Part shown: piece after piece, positions 10,441 through 21,363 of the stretch
How the letters are laid out: the number at the start of each line of letters is the position of its first letter
Numbering within the stretch: the first letter of the stretch is position 1
NCBI GenBank assembly: GCA_039621445.1
Contig: CP154956.1
Coordinates: 22,176,001 to 22,240,000, forward strand
Reading direction: 5' to 3'
DNA from: Euglena gracilis
Taxonomy: Eukaryota; Euglenida; Euglenophyceae; Euglenales
DNA: 64,000 bases
The notes under the pieces: model-generated
Seen by the model: only the letters and a program-made list of their open reading frames with translations
Told to the model about the DNA's origin: nothing
The model's database searches: none
Made by a program: the position numbers and the translations under genes

Positions 10441-10466
10441 GCATAATTTTTGTGGAACTCCCCATG

Positions 10467-10538
10467 CTGACTGTGGCCAAATGGGTAAAGCATTGCCTCA
10501 TATGCGGAAAGTTCCAGGTTCAAACCCTGGCAGTCGAC
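10467..10538 (+). tRNA. tRNA-Met(CAT)-like sequence, possibly a tRNA-derived SINE head or pseudogene
   Basis: These 72 bases fold as a cloverleaf. The acceptor stem has 6 of 7 pairs (CTGACTG with CAGTCGA, first pair C-A mismatched). The D stem is short. The anticodon loop CTCATAT places CAT in the anticodon. The T stem CCAGG/CCTGG is perfect around TTCAAAC. The internal promoter boxes are near consensus: TGGCCAAATGGG (A box) and GGTTCAAACCC (B box, exact). The D stem has only two pairs and the anticodon stem includes two G-T pairs, so it may be a decayed gene or the head of a SINE. No CCA is encoded, as expected in a eukaryote. Confidence 0.6.
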
Positions 10539-10629
10539 GTTTTGAGCACTTTTTTCATTTCATACAAACTCCGAAAAAGCACGTCAAAAACGGCGTACAG
10601 CGGGGTTCGAACCCGGGTTCTCCCACAAG

Positions 10630-10965
10630 TGGTTACCTCCGCGGAGGCTCGGAGGTAACCAGCCTCCGCGGAGGCTCAAGATAACCAGCCCCCCTCATAG
10701 CCTTCGCGGAGTCTCAAGGAAACTAACCTTCCAGAGGCCAAGGTAACCAGCATCTTCAGAGGCTTCAAGGTAACCAGCCTCCGCAACCAGCCTCCGCGGT
10801 CCGCGGAGGCTCCGCGGAGCCTCAGGTCACCAGCCTCCGCGGAGGCTCCGAGGTAACCAGCGCGGAGGCTCCGTGGAGGCTAAGGTAACCAGGCTTCGCA
10901 GTAACCAGCCTCTGCAGAGGCTCCAAGGTAACCAGCCTCCACAGGGGCTCCGCGAAGGCTGGTTA
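10630..10965. repeat. CCTCCGCGGAGG palindromic array
   Basis: The palindrome AGCCTCCGCGGAGGCT and degenerate forms alternate with GAGGTAACCAG spacers about every 25-30 bases. An isolated related unit occurs at about 28,340-28,375 inside the 14-3-3 intron. Confidence 0.9.
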
Positions 10966-11259
10966 CCAAAAATGAGGATTCCACATTTGCCGGGACCCCA
11001 TGCCCCCCACCCCCCACCCACAGGGTTTCGGGGATTCCCGTGCATTTTTTGGGGAAGGGGGGTCCCACTCACCCAGCCTAGGGCGGGACCCCCCCAAAAT
11101 GGGGCCGTCAAAAAACATATCCCAAAAATTTTGCAACGCAACCCATACATACACGGGCCTCCGGCGTGCCCCTCCCCCCGGGGTCTGGCTCCGGACCAGG
11201 GGCTTTTTCAGACCGGGGGAAGGGGGTCGGCGCCCGCCCACCCGCCCCCTGGGGTGGGG

Positions 11260-11445
11260 CCCCCCAGGGGGAGATCCGGGGGACCCACCCACTTTTACCT
11301 GAGAATGGCCAAAGAAGGCTGACAATAGCACCTTTTTCAAAATATTCAGCGCCGAAAAAGACATCCCCACCAGCCCCTGCCCCCCGGGGGAGAGGGTCCA
11401 AAACTTAAAAAAAACCCCTGCTCCGGACCCACCCACCCCCTTCCA
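11260..11445. repeat. Dispersed repeat with GAGAATGGCC core, copy 1
   Basis: The order is GGGGGACCCAC, CTGAGAATGGCCAAA, AATAGCAC, a TTCAGCGCCGAAAA segment, then C-rich sequence and CGGACCCACCCACCCCC. The same order occurs at 19,965-20,190 and 20,360-20,580. Confidence 0.8.
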
Positions 11446-12299
11446 CCTGGGGGGGCAGTCCTCTGACTTAAATAGAAGCCTGCGTGCAGCCCTGCCCCTG
11501 TGCCAACAGCACTTTTCCGGAACACTACCTAGTGGATTCCATTGAATGCAGCGCTATTGGAAAAATGTGCCATTGACTGAGACACCCCCTGTTTCACCAC
11601 ACATTCTTGGATTTTTTTCACTTGGCAAATTTATGCTTTGGCCAGGCCGGACTGGCCAGGCTGGATGGACTGTCACGTCCCAAGCCACGTCACTTTCCAC
11701 TTCCAAAAAAAAGCAGTCAGTCATTTCTCAAAACTGTCACCCAAATCCAACCCCCCCCTGCTGGGAGGGGTCGGTGACTTTGGTCATTTGGCCGAAAATG
11801 GCTAATAATCAATGGATTTTGGTCAAAAATCCAAAAAAAAATACGGCGCCTTCGCCGGGGTAGACACAACTTAAATAGTGGCATGGGGGACCCACCTGCT
11901 CTCAAAACTGATTCCCCGGCTGTTTGTTCAACGCCTTTTATCCCTTCTTCTGGCCTGACACTGTTTATCGCCTCTGGCCCTTTTTGTCTGTGTGCATGGA
12001 GGTGGCCGGCCGGAGCCTGGCGGCCACCTCCCCCTTGGGGGTCACATAAGTGTTGAATGAATCCATGATTGTGAAATTTTGTGAAACCCAACTGTTGCCG
12101 AATTGTACAAAGAAACAACTATGTTCCATTTCCAGTGGCAGGTTTATATGCAAAAAATTATCAAAATCTATGAAATCAACAACAACGGTCCGTCCATATC
12201 AACGGGCAACAGGAAATTGAATGGCCATCCCTGCAATAACAGACCAAAGAACAGCGTGGGGTTAGCAAGAAAGATGGAGGGAATCATCATAACCACAAC
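11446..12299. other. Unassigned sequence
   Basis: No gene is recognised. Moderate-complexity DNA containing short unsupported reading frames. Confidence 0.4.
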
Positions 12300-12680
12300 A
12301 CCACCGTAAATGGATAGGGGGCGGACAGGCTTCGAGTCTGGGCAGAGATGAATGGGTGGCCTTGAGGGAGGGTCGGGACCCCCCCTCCTACCTCGAAGCT
12401 GAAGGGGACCCAGTTGATTTCGGGTTTGTGGACTGGAAAAGGCCCGGATAACAGGTCAAAATTGGTCAAAAATCCCTGATTTTTCATTGGAAATAGCTCC
12501 AAAATGCTCATTTGTTGAAAAAATTTTACCGCATTTTGTGTGGAAAACACCAAAACATCAAAAAAAGGTGTGATATGCTGAAAAATGAGGGAAAAGGGCT
12601 TTTTTTTTGCGCATTTTCTGGTTTTCTGATTTTTTTCTGGTTTTTTTTCTCTATTTTTGGAACCTGCCCGGGGTCCGGAC
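12300..12680. repeat. Dispersed repeat, copy 1 (partner at 17,560-17,945)
   Basis: The two loci share in order a CCTTGAGGG/CCCCCCCTCCTACCTCGAA segment, CTGATTTTTC, AATGCTCATT, GGAAAACACCAA.ACATCAAAAAA and a TTTTGC.CATTTTC segment. Confidence 0.85.
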
Positions 12681-13189
12681 CTCCCCCTCCCACCATCTGG
12701 GGGGGGGGGTGGCTTGGACCCCCCTGCCACCTTTCCTTACCTGCCGCCCACTGCCACCTTACCTTAGGAGGGGGGATGGGTGGTCCGGAACCCCTACCAC
12801 CCACCTCAAAACCGAAGGGAGTCCCTGGGTCTGGGTTGCCGATTTTTCGTGCAGCGCAAGCGCCAGGCCGAAAAATTTCGACACCCCAAAAATCAGCCAA
12901 AAAGGGCCATTTGGGGCACTTTGAGGGGAAATTTTGTCAAAAATGCAAAAATTTTCGGCGCCAAAAAAAAAAAGCCTGACCCTTGGGCATGCCCCCCCCC
13001 ACCCCCACCCACTACAAAACCCCAGCACCCTCTCCAGGTCCAAAACTCCGTTACAAAAAAAACCCAAACATCCAAAAAGCTGAAAACAAACCGGCCTCTG
13101 GAGTAAAAAAAATGACCGAGTGAAGGAGAAAATGGGGAAAAAAAAAACTCAAAAAGCGGCCAACAAAACGCTGGAGGTTGTTTACAAAA

Positions 13190-13520
13190 ATAGGAACTGC
13201 TGGCCGCATGCCATGACCCATCACCCACCGCTTTCCCCCACCCCCATGAGACGGGAAATCACCAAAATAGAAATACTGCTCAAACCCCAATGACCAAAGA
13301 TAAGAGCATCGTGGGTGCAATCAATATGCGGGCTATGCCTCCATCCCATAATAAACTGCCAAGCCCAACCATAAGAAAGAAAAAATAAGCTTTCAACCTC
13401 TACTCGTACTCACTTATCAAACAAAACAAACAAAAATCACAAAACGAAAAAAAAAAAAATAACAAAAAAAACACACATCCAAGTGGGACGGAAAACCGCC
13501 CAAATTAATAAAAAATGGAA
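13190..13520. repeat. Diverged direct repeat, copy 1 (partner 14,515-14,850)
   Basis: Shared segments are CTGGCCGCAT, ATAGAAATACTGCTCAAA, AGAGCATCGTGGGTGCAAT, ATATGCGGGCTATGCCTCCA and AAAACCGCCCAAATTA. Copy 1 is more A-rich and decayed. The units may once have been coding, but no frame is preserved. Confidence 0.85.
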
Positions 13521-13676
13521 AGGGGGGAAGGAAAACACAAAACAAGTCAAAAATGCTGGCGAGCCGAAAACAAACGAGCAAAAAAACAAAAGGAAGAGGT
13601 TACAACAAATGACAAGCAAAACGCCCCGCGACATACACACATAAATGCAAAAAGTACCACAGGCATAGAAGAAGCC

Positions 13677-14110
13677 ACGCCCCCCCCCCCCTCCCCCCCC
13701 CCTTCACCCCCCACCCCTCCTCCCCTCGCCCTTCCACCCCCCCCCTGACCCCCCACCCGTCCCTATTTTCCCTCGCCAGGTCCCGCAACAAAAAAAAAAA
13801 AGGGCGATCACACCACCCGGAAGAGGGCCCAACAAAAAAAACTCCCCAAAAAACAAAACCAAAACTGACCCCGCCGCCTCCTCCCCCACCCCCCCCCCTC
13901 ACCCCCCCCCCACTCACCGGAACCCACCCTCGCCCCCCCTCCCCCCCCCCCCCCTCCCCCACCCCCAAAAAGCTCAACCCCCACCCCTCACCATCCGACA
14001 GTGCCCAAACCTCCCCCCCACATAAACCCGGACCCCAAACCCCCCCCCCCCGCACCCCCCACCGCCCCCCCCCCAACCGCCCCCCATTTTGATCTCCCAC
14101 TCCCCGCCTT
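13677..14110. repeat. C-homopolymer-rich block
   Basis: About 430 bases with repeated runs of 7-14 C separated by single T, A or AC/AT steps, strongly strand-asymmetric (C on +, G on -). The Gly/Pro-rich frames across it are artefacts. Confidence 0.9.
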
Positions 14111-14514
14111 CACCCGAAAAAATCCGAGGCAAAATACCATTTTTTTGTTTTTTTCCGACCTTTTTGGCAGGTGCGGTGTGGGGTGTCTAGACCCCCTCCA
14201 GCAGGGGGGGGGGGCATTCCCCCCACCTAAACCCCATGCACCCTCCTTGTGTCAAACCCATGCGTCCATTTCCCCAAAAAAAATTTCAGGGGGGACTCTG
14301 AGACCATTCCCAAAAATTTTCGGTGCTTCGTGCTGTAACATATGCCCCGGCCTCTGCCTGGGACCCCCCCCCAGGGAGTCTTCTGACTTAAAAATCAGCC
14401 TGGGGAGTACATGAATGGGGAAAACATGATGCACAAACTTTCCCTGATTGCCTCATTCACAATGTTGTGTTCTTTGGGAATGTGGACAAAGCGGTGGTGC
14501 TGGCAAAAACAGAA

Positions 14515-14850
14515 GAACTGCTGGCCGCATCCATGCCATCATCTGGTTGACTTTGCACCCCCACTCAATAACCACTCAGTAGTTGGGAAAATCACCAAAT
14601 AGAAATACTGCTCAAAAATATCTGTCTTTCATTTGGAAGAGCATCGTGGGTGCAATAATATGCGGGCTATGCCTCCATCCCATCATGTATCTGGTTTTGC
14701 AAGTGCAGGAGCTCCAACCAGAAGATGAGTAAGAAGAAGAGGTTCTTTCTTCAACCTCTACTCTGCCTCTTCAACCTTGGTTCCATCAGCTTCTTGCATA
14801 TCCTCCGTCCACAGACATAGATGATGAAAACCGCCCAAATTACCAAATGG
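14515..14850. repeat. Diverged direct repeat, copy 2
   Basis: This is the better preserved partner of 13,190-13,520. It extends the similarity with a TCTTTCATTTGGAAGAGCAT segment missing from copy 1. Confidence 0.85.
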
Positions 14851-15032
14851 TCAATGACCACAGATGATTCGACCACAACAGTTCCTCAAGGGCGCTTGGG
14901 ATACAATTCATTTTAAACCGGGTCCCACAGGCCCTGGTGGTGTTGGTGGTGGTGGTGGCACATATGGCATAAAGTCAGGCGCCCTTACCCGGGTAAGGGG
15001 TGGGTAAGGGGTGGGTAAGGGGGGGTCGCTGA

Positions 15033-15058
15033 GCTCTTATCCCTTTATGGGTGAGAGC
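15033..15058. repeat. Conserved short hairpin, outer end of left arm
   Basis: GCTCTTATCCC pairs with GGGTGAGAGC. It is followed by GAAGCTTACC as at 7,962-7,996. Confidence 0.8.
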
Positions 15059-15794
15059 GAAGCTTACCCCTGGCGAAACCCCCCCCCTCCCCCCCCCCCC
15101 CTCCCCCCCCGCCCCCCCGGGGGCCCCCCCCGGGTCGGGGCCACCTCGGGAACCGACGGATTATCACCATGATCCCGGTCCCGTTCCCGGAATTTTTTTT
15201 TTCAGTCGCGAGCGACTGGATTCCTAGTTTCCGAATCACCTGGGTTTGACCCCCAACTCCCCGCCAGGCCCGAGTTATTCACGCGCGAAGGGGTCCAAAC
15301 TCGGTAGGATTTACCCGCCCCCCCCCTGGATAAGCCCCCCCCCCCCTTTGGACGGCCAAAAAATGTCAATTTTCAAAATATCTCCAAAATGCAGCCAAAT
15401 CAAAGGAAATGTCCGGAGACCTAATTTGAAGCCCTTGGAACGCCCCATCTACCGGTATTTTGATTTCCCCGCAACTCCCCGCCTAGCCCGAGATACGGCC
15501 GTTTTCGGCGCAGCTGCCCGTTTTGTACACTTTTCCCTCTGTTCGACTTAGCCGTTTTCGGGGGGTGGGGGGTCAAAAAATCGATGTTTTCAAAATTTCT
15601 CGAAAATGATGCAAAATCAAAGGAAATGTCCGGAGACCTAAATTGAAGCCCTTGGAACGCTCTACCTACTGGGATTTTGGTTTCCCCGCAACTCCCCGCC
15701 CAGCCCGAGATACGGGCGTTTTTTTGGCCAATTTGGGCCGTTTCAGGCCATTTTGTACACTTTTCCCACTGTTTGACTTAGCCGTTTTCAGCCC

Positions 15795-17045
15795 AAAAAA
15801 GTCGAAAAAAATCGAAAAAATTTTTTTTGCCCGAAACGATGTTTTTTGGCCTCCCGGACCCTTAAAAACTGTTTTTGAGCCGAAAACGAGCGTTTTTCGA
15901 CCCGCCGGCGCCCCGTTTTGGGCCGCCGACCCATTGACTTTGGGTCAAATCCGAGACAAAAAAGTCGAAAACAATCGAAAAAAATTTTTTTGCCCGAAAC
16001 GATGTTTTTTGGCCTCCCGGACCCAGAAAAACAGTTTTTGAGCCGAAAACGAGCGTTTTTCGACCCGCCAGCGCCCCGTTTTGGGCCGCCGACCCATTGA
16101 CTTTGGGTCAAAACCGGGTCAAAAAAGTCGAAAAAAATCGAAAATTTTTTTTGCCCGAAACGATGTTTTTTTTCTTCCCTCACTCAGAGAAACAGTTTTT
16201 TAGCCAAAAACGAGCGTTTTTTCGACCCGCCGCCGGCCCGTTTTGGTGCGTCGACCCATGGTCTACGGGTCAAATTCGGGGCAAAAAAGTCAAAAAAATC
16301 GAAAAAAATTTTTTTTGCCCGAAACGATGTTTTTTGGCCTCCCGGACCCAGAAAAACAGTTTTTGAGCCGAAAACGAGCGTTTTTCGACCCGCCGGCGCC
16401 CCGTTTTGGGCCGCCGACCCATTGGCTTTGGGTCAAATCCGGGTCAAAAAGTCGAAAAAATCGAAAAAACTTTTTTTTTTGCCCCGAAAAAAAAAAAAAA
16501 CAAAAAACAACAAAAAACAAAAACCCCCAAAAAAACAAAAACCCCCCCTACCGCTGTTTGTTTTTTTTGGCCGGACCGATGGTTTTGGCCCTCCCGACCC
16601 AAACAAGCCGAAAAACTGCGGAGCGTGCGTTTTTCGAACCCGGCCGGCGCCTTGTGGGCCGCCGACCCATTGGCTTTTGGTCAAAATCCGGGGTCAAAAA
16701 AGTCGAAAAAAATCGAAAAAAACTTTTTTTTTTTTTGTATTATTTTTTTTTTTGCCCAACGACCGGCTGTTTTTTATTTTGTTTGAAGGCCTCCCGGACC
16801 CAGAAAAACTGTTTTTGAGCCGAAAACGAGCGTTTTTCGACCCGCCGGCGCCCCGTTTTGGGCCGCCGACCCATTGACTTTGGGTCAAAAACCGGGTCAA
16901 AAAAGTCGAAAAAAATCGCAAAATTTTTTTTTGCCCGAAACGACGTTTTTTTGGCCTCCCGGACCCAGAAAAACTGGTTTTGCGCCGAAAACGAGCGTTT
17001 TTCGACCCGCCAGCGCCCTGTTTCTGGCACAAACACATGAATTTC
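15795..17045. repeat. ~160-bp satellite, left arm, about 7 units
   Basis: Units start with GCCCGAAACGATGTTTTTTG near 15,830, 15,990, 16,152, 16,317, 16,480 (degenerate), 16,755 (degenerate) and 16,932. Each continues with CCTCCCGGACCC, a GCCGAAAACGAGCGTTTTTC box, GCCCCGTTTTGGGCCGCCGA and a TTTGGGTCAAA box. The middle units carry A/T-run expansions. Confidence 0.9.
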
Positions 17046-17145
17046 AGTCAAAAGAGCTCCATGGGGTGTGCCGGTATGTATGGAGGGGTCAATGAAGGGG
17101 TGGGTGCGCGCTTATCAAGAGCTCAGCACTATTCAAAACCTGGTT

Positions 17146-18053
17146 AGGGGGGTGAGGGGTGGGTAAGGGGTGATTTTTCAATTTGTGTGTGCAGGAGAAA
17201 AGATGACCGAAACAAGTTCCCCAATGAACTTAGATGCAAAAAGAAGATATTACCTAAAATTCTTTGCAAATTGACAAACAAATGCACGGGGATCTTTTGG
17301 GGGGAGAAACAGCGATCACCAATAATAAGTCCCCCCCCCTCTAAAACAGTTTTTGAGCCCCCCCCCCCGTCCCAAAAAAAAGTCATTGAATATGAAGTAA
17401 AATGACTTGGAACCCACCCAAATGCTTTCAATAACCCCCATTTTGGGGGCCACAAAGACGCCATGTCCGCATGGTTTTGCCAACACTGTTTACCCGTTTG
17501 CTATTTACGCCATGTCCGCCAAACTTTGTCCACAGCAAAAATTGTCATTGGGAGCAGGGGTTGGGGTTGGGGCAGGGATGGATGGGAAGCCTTGAGGGGG
17601 GGGGGGGGGGTCGGAGCCCCCCCCTTCCGACACGGAGGGGGGGGGGGGTCGGACCCCCCCCCTACTACCTCGAAACTGAGGGGGGGCCGAAATTTTTTCG
17701 ATTTCATGGACAGGCAAAGGGCCGGAAATCGGGTCGGAATCGGTCAAAGAACCCTGATTTTTCTTTGAAAATCGATCCAAAAATGCTCATTTTTTGAATT
17801 TTTTTGAACATGTTTTTGGGGGAAAACACCAACACATCAAAAAATGGGCAATATGGCCAAAAGTCAGCAAAAGGGGTGTTTTTTGCTCATTTTCCGGCGC
17901 GCAGCGCCGGAAGAAAATTTTCTGCTATTTTTGGCACCTGTCAAGGAGGGGGGGGTGGGGGGGGCCGGACCCCCCCCTCCAACATCTAGGGGGGGGGGAG
18001 TTCGGACCCCCCCCCGAACCCCTTACCCCCCCAGGGGGGGGGGGTGGTCGGGA
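17146..18053. repeat. Spacer between the inverted arms; contains dispersed repeats
   Basis: It holds the 17,455-17,545 copy of the 10.1-kb repeat and the 17,560-17,945 copy of the 12.3-kb repeat, plus G/C runs of up to 15 bases. No gene is seen. Confidence 0.75.
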
Positions 18054-18169
18054 CCAGGTTTTGAATAGTGCTGAGCTCTTAATAAGCGCACGCACCCCTT
18101 CATTGACCCCTCCATACATACCGGCCCACTCCATGGAGCTCTTTTGCCTGAAATCCATGGGTTTTGTGC

Positions 18170-18790
18170 CAGAAACAGGGCGCCGGTGGGTCGAAAAGCG
18201 CTCGTTTTCGGCTCGAAAACAGTTTTTCCGGGTCCGGGAAGCCCAAAAACATTGTTTTGGGCAAAAAAAAAATTCGATTTTTTCGACTTTTTTGACCCGG
18301 TTTTGACCCAAAGTCAATGGGTCGGCGGCCCAAAACGGGGCGCTGGCGGGTCGAAAAACGCTCGTTTTCGGCTCAAAAACAGTTTTTCCGGGTCCGGGAG
18401 GCCAAAAAACATCGTTTCGGGCCAAAAAAAATTTTCGATTTTTTTCGACTTTTCGACCCGGTTTTGACCCAAAGTCAATGGGTCGGCGGCCCAAAACGGG
18501 GCGCTGGCGGGTCGAAAAACGCTCGATTTCGGCTCAAAAACAGTTTTTCTGGGTCCGGGAGGCCAAAAAACATCGTTTCGGGCAAAAAAAATTTTTCGAT
18601 TTTTTTCGACTTTTTCGACCCGGTTTTGACCCAAAGTCAATGGGTCGGCGGCCCAAAACGGGGCGCTGGCGGGTCGAAAAACGCTCGTTTTCGGCTCAAA
18701 AACAGTTTTTCTGGGTCCGGGAGGCCAAAAAACATCGTTTCGGGCAAAAAAAAAAATTTTCGATTTTTTTCGACTTTTTGGGCCGAAAAC
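18170..18790. repeat. ~160-bp satellite, right arm, 4 units (inverted)
   Basis: Reverse-complement units carry ATCGTTTCGGGC boxes near 18,248, 18,411, 18,572 and 18,732. The last three are nearly identical to each other, more uniform than the left-arm units. Confidence 0.9.
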
Positions 18791-19520
18791 GGCTAAGTCG
18801 AACAGAGGGAAAAGTGTACAAAATGGCCTGAAATGGCCAAATTGGCCAAAAAACGCCCGTATCTCGGGCTGGGCGGGGAGTTGCGGGGAAACCAAAATCC
18901 CAGTAGATAGAGCGTTCCAAGGGCTTCAATTTAGGTCTCCGGACATTTCCTTTGATTTTGCATCATTTTCGAGAAATTTTGAAAACATCGATTTTTTGAC
19001 CCCCCACCCCCCGAAAACGGCTAAGTCGAACAGAGGGAAAAGTGTACAAAACGGCCAGCTGCGCCGAAAACGGCCGTATCTCGGGCTAGGCGGAGAGTTG
19101 CGGGGAAATCAAAATACCAGCAGATGGGGCGTTCCAAGGGCTTCAAATTAGGTGTCCGGACATTTCCTTTGATTTGGCTTCATTTTGGAGATATTTTGAA
19201 AATTGACATTTTTTGGCAGTCCAAAGGGGGGGGGGCTCATCCAGGGGGGGCGGGTAAATCCTACCGAGTTTGGACCCCTTCGCGCGTGAATAACTCGGGC
19301 CTGGCGGGGAGTTGGGGGTCAAACCCAGGTGATTCGGAAACTAGGAATCCAGTCGCTCGCGACTGAAAAAAAGAAAATACGGGAAGCGGGGCCGGGATCA
19401 TGGTGATAATCCGTCGGTTCCCGAGGTGGCCCCGACCCGGGGGGCCCCCGGGGGGGGGGGGCCGGGGGGGGGGGGTGGGGGGGGGGGCTGTGGGGAGGTT
19501 TTTCGCCAGGGGTAAGCTTC

Positions 19521-19546
19521 GCTCTTACCCATAAAGGGATAAGAGC
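19521..19546. repeat. Conserved short hairpin, outer end of right arm
   Basis: GCTCTTACCC and GGGATAAGAGC pair. This is the inverted counterpart of 15,033-15,058. Confidence 0.8.
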
Positions 19547-19964
19547 TCAGCGACCCCCCCCTACCACCTACCTCAATACCGAAGGGCTTCCCATCCATCC
19601 CTGGGTTGCGGGGTAAGCCCTCCCATTCAAATGCGCGGTGCCCAATTAGTGTGCAGTGCTCAAATACCCCGAGGGACCAACAGGACTCCCCAGATATACA
19701 CTTGGTGTGTTCACAAAGACGCTGGTGAACACAAATTTTTTTGGTGAACACAGGTGAGCACAAAATAAACTTAATGAATGCAGGTGAGCACAAAATTTTT
19801 TTGGTGAACACAAAAAAGAACACAAAAAAAATCGAACTTTTGACCAAAAATCGAGCTGGCCGGCCCTTTTCTGGCCCATCTTTGGCCCATCTTTGCACCC
19901 TTGAAGGCCAAAAATGTGTTACCATCTCCCCGCAAAAACTTGGATTTGTTCATATTCCACCCAC

Positions 19965-20190
19965 CCTCTGGGGAGGGGCGGGGGGGGGGGGGGTCCCGGG
20001 GACCCACTTTCTTTCGTCTGAGAATGGCCAAAAAAAACCGCAAAAAATGCTAAAATAGCACTTTTTCATGAATTTTTGGCGCCTTCAGCGCCGAAAAGCA
20101 TATCCCACCCCCCCTCCCCCCGGCTTCTGGGGGGCTCGGCCAGACCCACCCACCCCCCCTCCTCCGGGTCCAGGCTTTTAAAAAAAAAAA
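19965..20190. repeat. Dispersed repeat with GAGAATGGCC core, copy 2
   Basis: See the order described at 11,260-11,445. Here GGCGCCTTCAGCGCCGAAAA replaces the shorter box. Confidence 0.8.
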
Positions 20191-20359
20191 AAAAAAAAAA
20201 AACACCACTGTCCCCCACACTATGCCCAAAAGAGAAGGAATTTTATTTTAATTGACACTCATCCCCAGAAAAAAAAAACAAAATGAAAGCAAAAGAAAAG
20301 GTTTTTGTTTCTTCCACCCCCTGTACCAGAATCAGAGGCTGCACCAGAACCAGGGGGTT

Positions 20360-20580
20360 TTTTTAAGACCTGGGGAGGGGGGTCCTGGGGGACCCACTCA
20401 ATTATCCCCGAAAAAAAGGCCAAAAATTGCGAAAAATGCTAAAAATAGCACTCTTTTTCAAAATTTTCGGCGCCAAAAAGCATATCCCACTCCCCCCTGG
20501 GGGGACCCCCCAGGGGGGGGGGAGGGGCTCGGCTGGACCCCCCCACCCCCCCCCCCGGGTCCAGGGCAGAAAAAATCCAG
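20360..20580. repeat. Dispersed repeat with GAGAATGGCC core, copy 3
   Basis: Diverged copy with GGGGGACCCACTCAATTATC, GGCCAAAAATTGCG, AATAGCACTC and TTCGGCGCCAAAAAGCATAT. Confidence 0.8.
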
Positions 20581-21236
20581 ACAAGAACTTAAACCAGAAT
20601 CCCCGAAACCTTATGGCAGGGGGGAAACGCATCGTGGACTCAAAAAATGCGACACAAAAAAACCGCAAAAAAAACCCGCAAATTTTATGGAGCTCCCCCA
20701 GGATTCACACTTTTCCACTGGAGAGGACAGAAAACTATCCGTCAAAGAAAAACCATTTTGCCTAAAAATAAGCATATTGTTGACCAAAAAAAAGGCAAAA
20801 AATGACAAAAAATTTTGGTCTCATGAGAAAATTGGGGCCAAACAAGGAAATTTTCATACTCAAAATTTTTTCCAACAAAAATCCAAAAATCGATGGGGGA
20901 AAAAAGCACAAAAAAAAAACGCAAAAAAACGCAAAAATCCAAATTTTACCAAAATTGAAAACAAAAAAAAAACATTAAAAAAACACATCTGCCTCCCCCC
21001 CCCACTCATGGGTGGTGTGGGTTGGGGAATCTGACACCCACCATGTTTTCCCGTATTCTTGGGGAGCACCAATTTTCAGGTCAAAATTTGCTTTTGGCGC
21101 CGAAGGAATTTTCTTTGCGCAGGCATTGTGCAGAGGCTCTGCCGTGAAAATGGAATCTCATGATTTTAATCCAGAAATTGTAAAATTGGAAACTCGCACA
21201 TTGCAAGTAAATTTTATGTTGAGCGGTTTTCATCAC
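20581..21236. other. 3' flank of the 14-3-3 gene, A-rich
   Basis: No separate gene is recognised. An ATTAAA hexamer on the minus strand at 21,170-21,165 lies about 67 bases after the 14-3-3 stop and could be a weak polyadenylation signal. The segment 21,050-21,130 is an inverted copy of 28,140-28,215 (AAAGAAAATTCCTTC box). Confidence 0.45.
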
Positions 21237-21363
21237 CTAAAACAGGGTGAGATTGTCACGCAGGAGCTGCATGATCAAAGTGCTTTCTTTGTAGCTCTCC
21301 TCATCCAAAGAATCCAATTCTGTGACAGCTTCATCAAATGCTGTCTTTGCCAAACTGCAGCCC
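21237..21363 (-). CDS. 14-3-3: 14-3-3 protein, exon 5 (C-terminal)
   Basis: This is the last coding exon. The acceptor is TTTTTCCACAG followed by GGGCTGC. It completes the split AAG codon from exon 4 and encodes 41 more residues, beginning [17 protein letters not shown] and ending LLRDNLTLF before a TAG at 21,239-21,237. These are helices 8 and 9 of the 14-3-3 fold, including the strongly conserved SLAKTAFD and RDNLTL segments that line the binding groove. The chain stops right after LTLF, so the variable acidic tail seen in many family members is absent. Confidence 0.95.

Larger units (their letters stand above)
15008..19562. mobile_element. 4.5-kb inverted-repeat element with satellite-bearing arms
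   Basis: The left arm (about 15,008-17,145) and right arm (about 18,054-19,562) are reverse complements flanking a 0.9-kb spacer. The outer ends share the GCTCTTA..AAGAGC hairpin with GAAGCTTACC. The inner ends share CAGCACTATTCAAAACCTGG and its complement. Matching order within the arms: hairpin, C-run block, CCGACGGATTATCACCATGA, GTTTGACCCCCAACTCCCCG, GGAAATGTCCGGAGACCTAA (twice), then satellite. No coding sequence is found. The arms differ mainly in satellite copy number. It could be a foldback-type element or an inverted duplication. Confidence 0.85.

Noticed and set aside
10590-10640. Second tRNA B-box-like site (GGTTCGAACCC) on either strand
   Set aside because: No pairing T stem of five bases and no A box at the right distance on either strand.
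15643-18895. Phe/Lys-rich frames of 100-190 codons in the 15-19 kb region
   Set aside because: They arise from the 160-bp satellite with A/T runs and are open on both strands.
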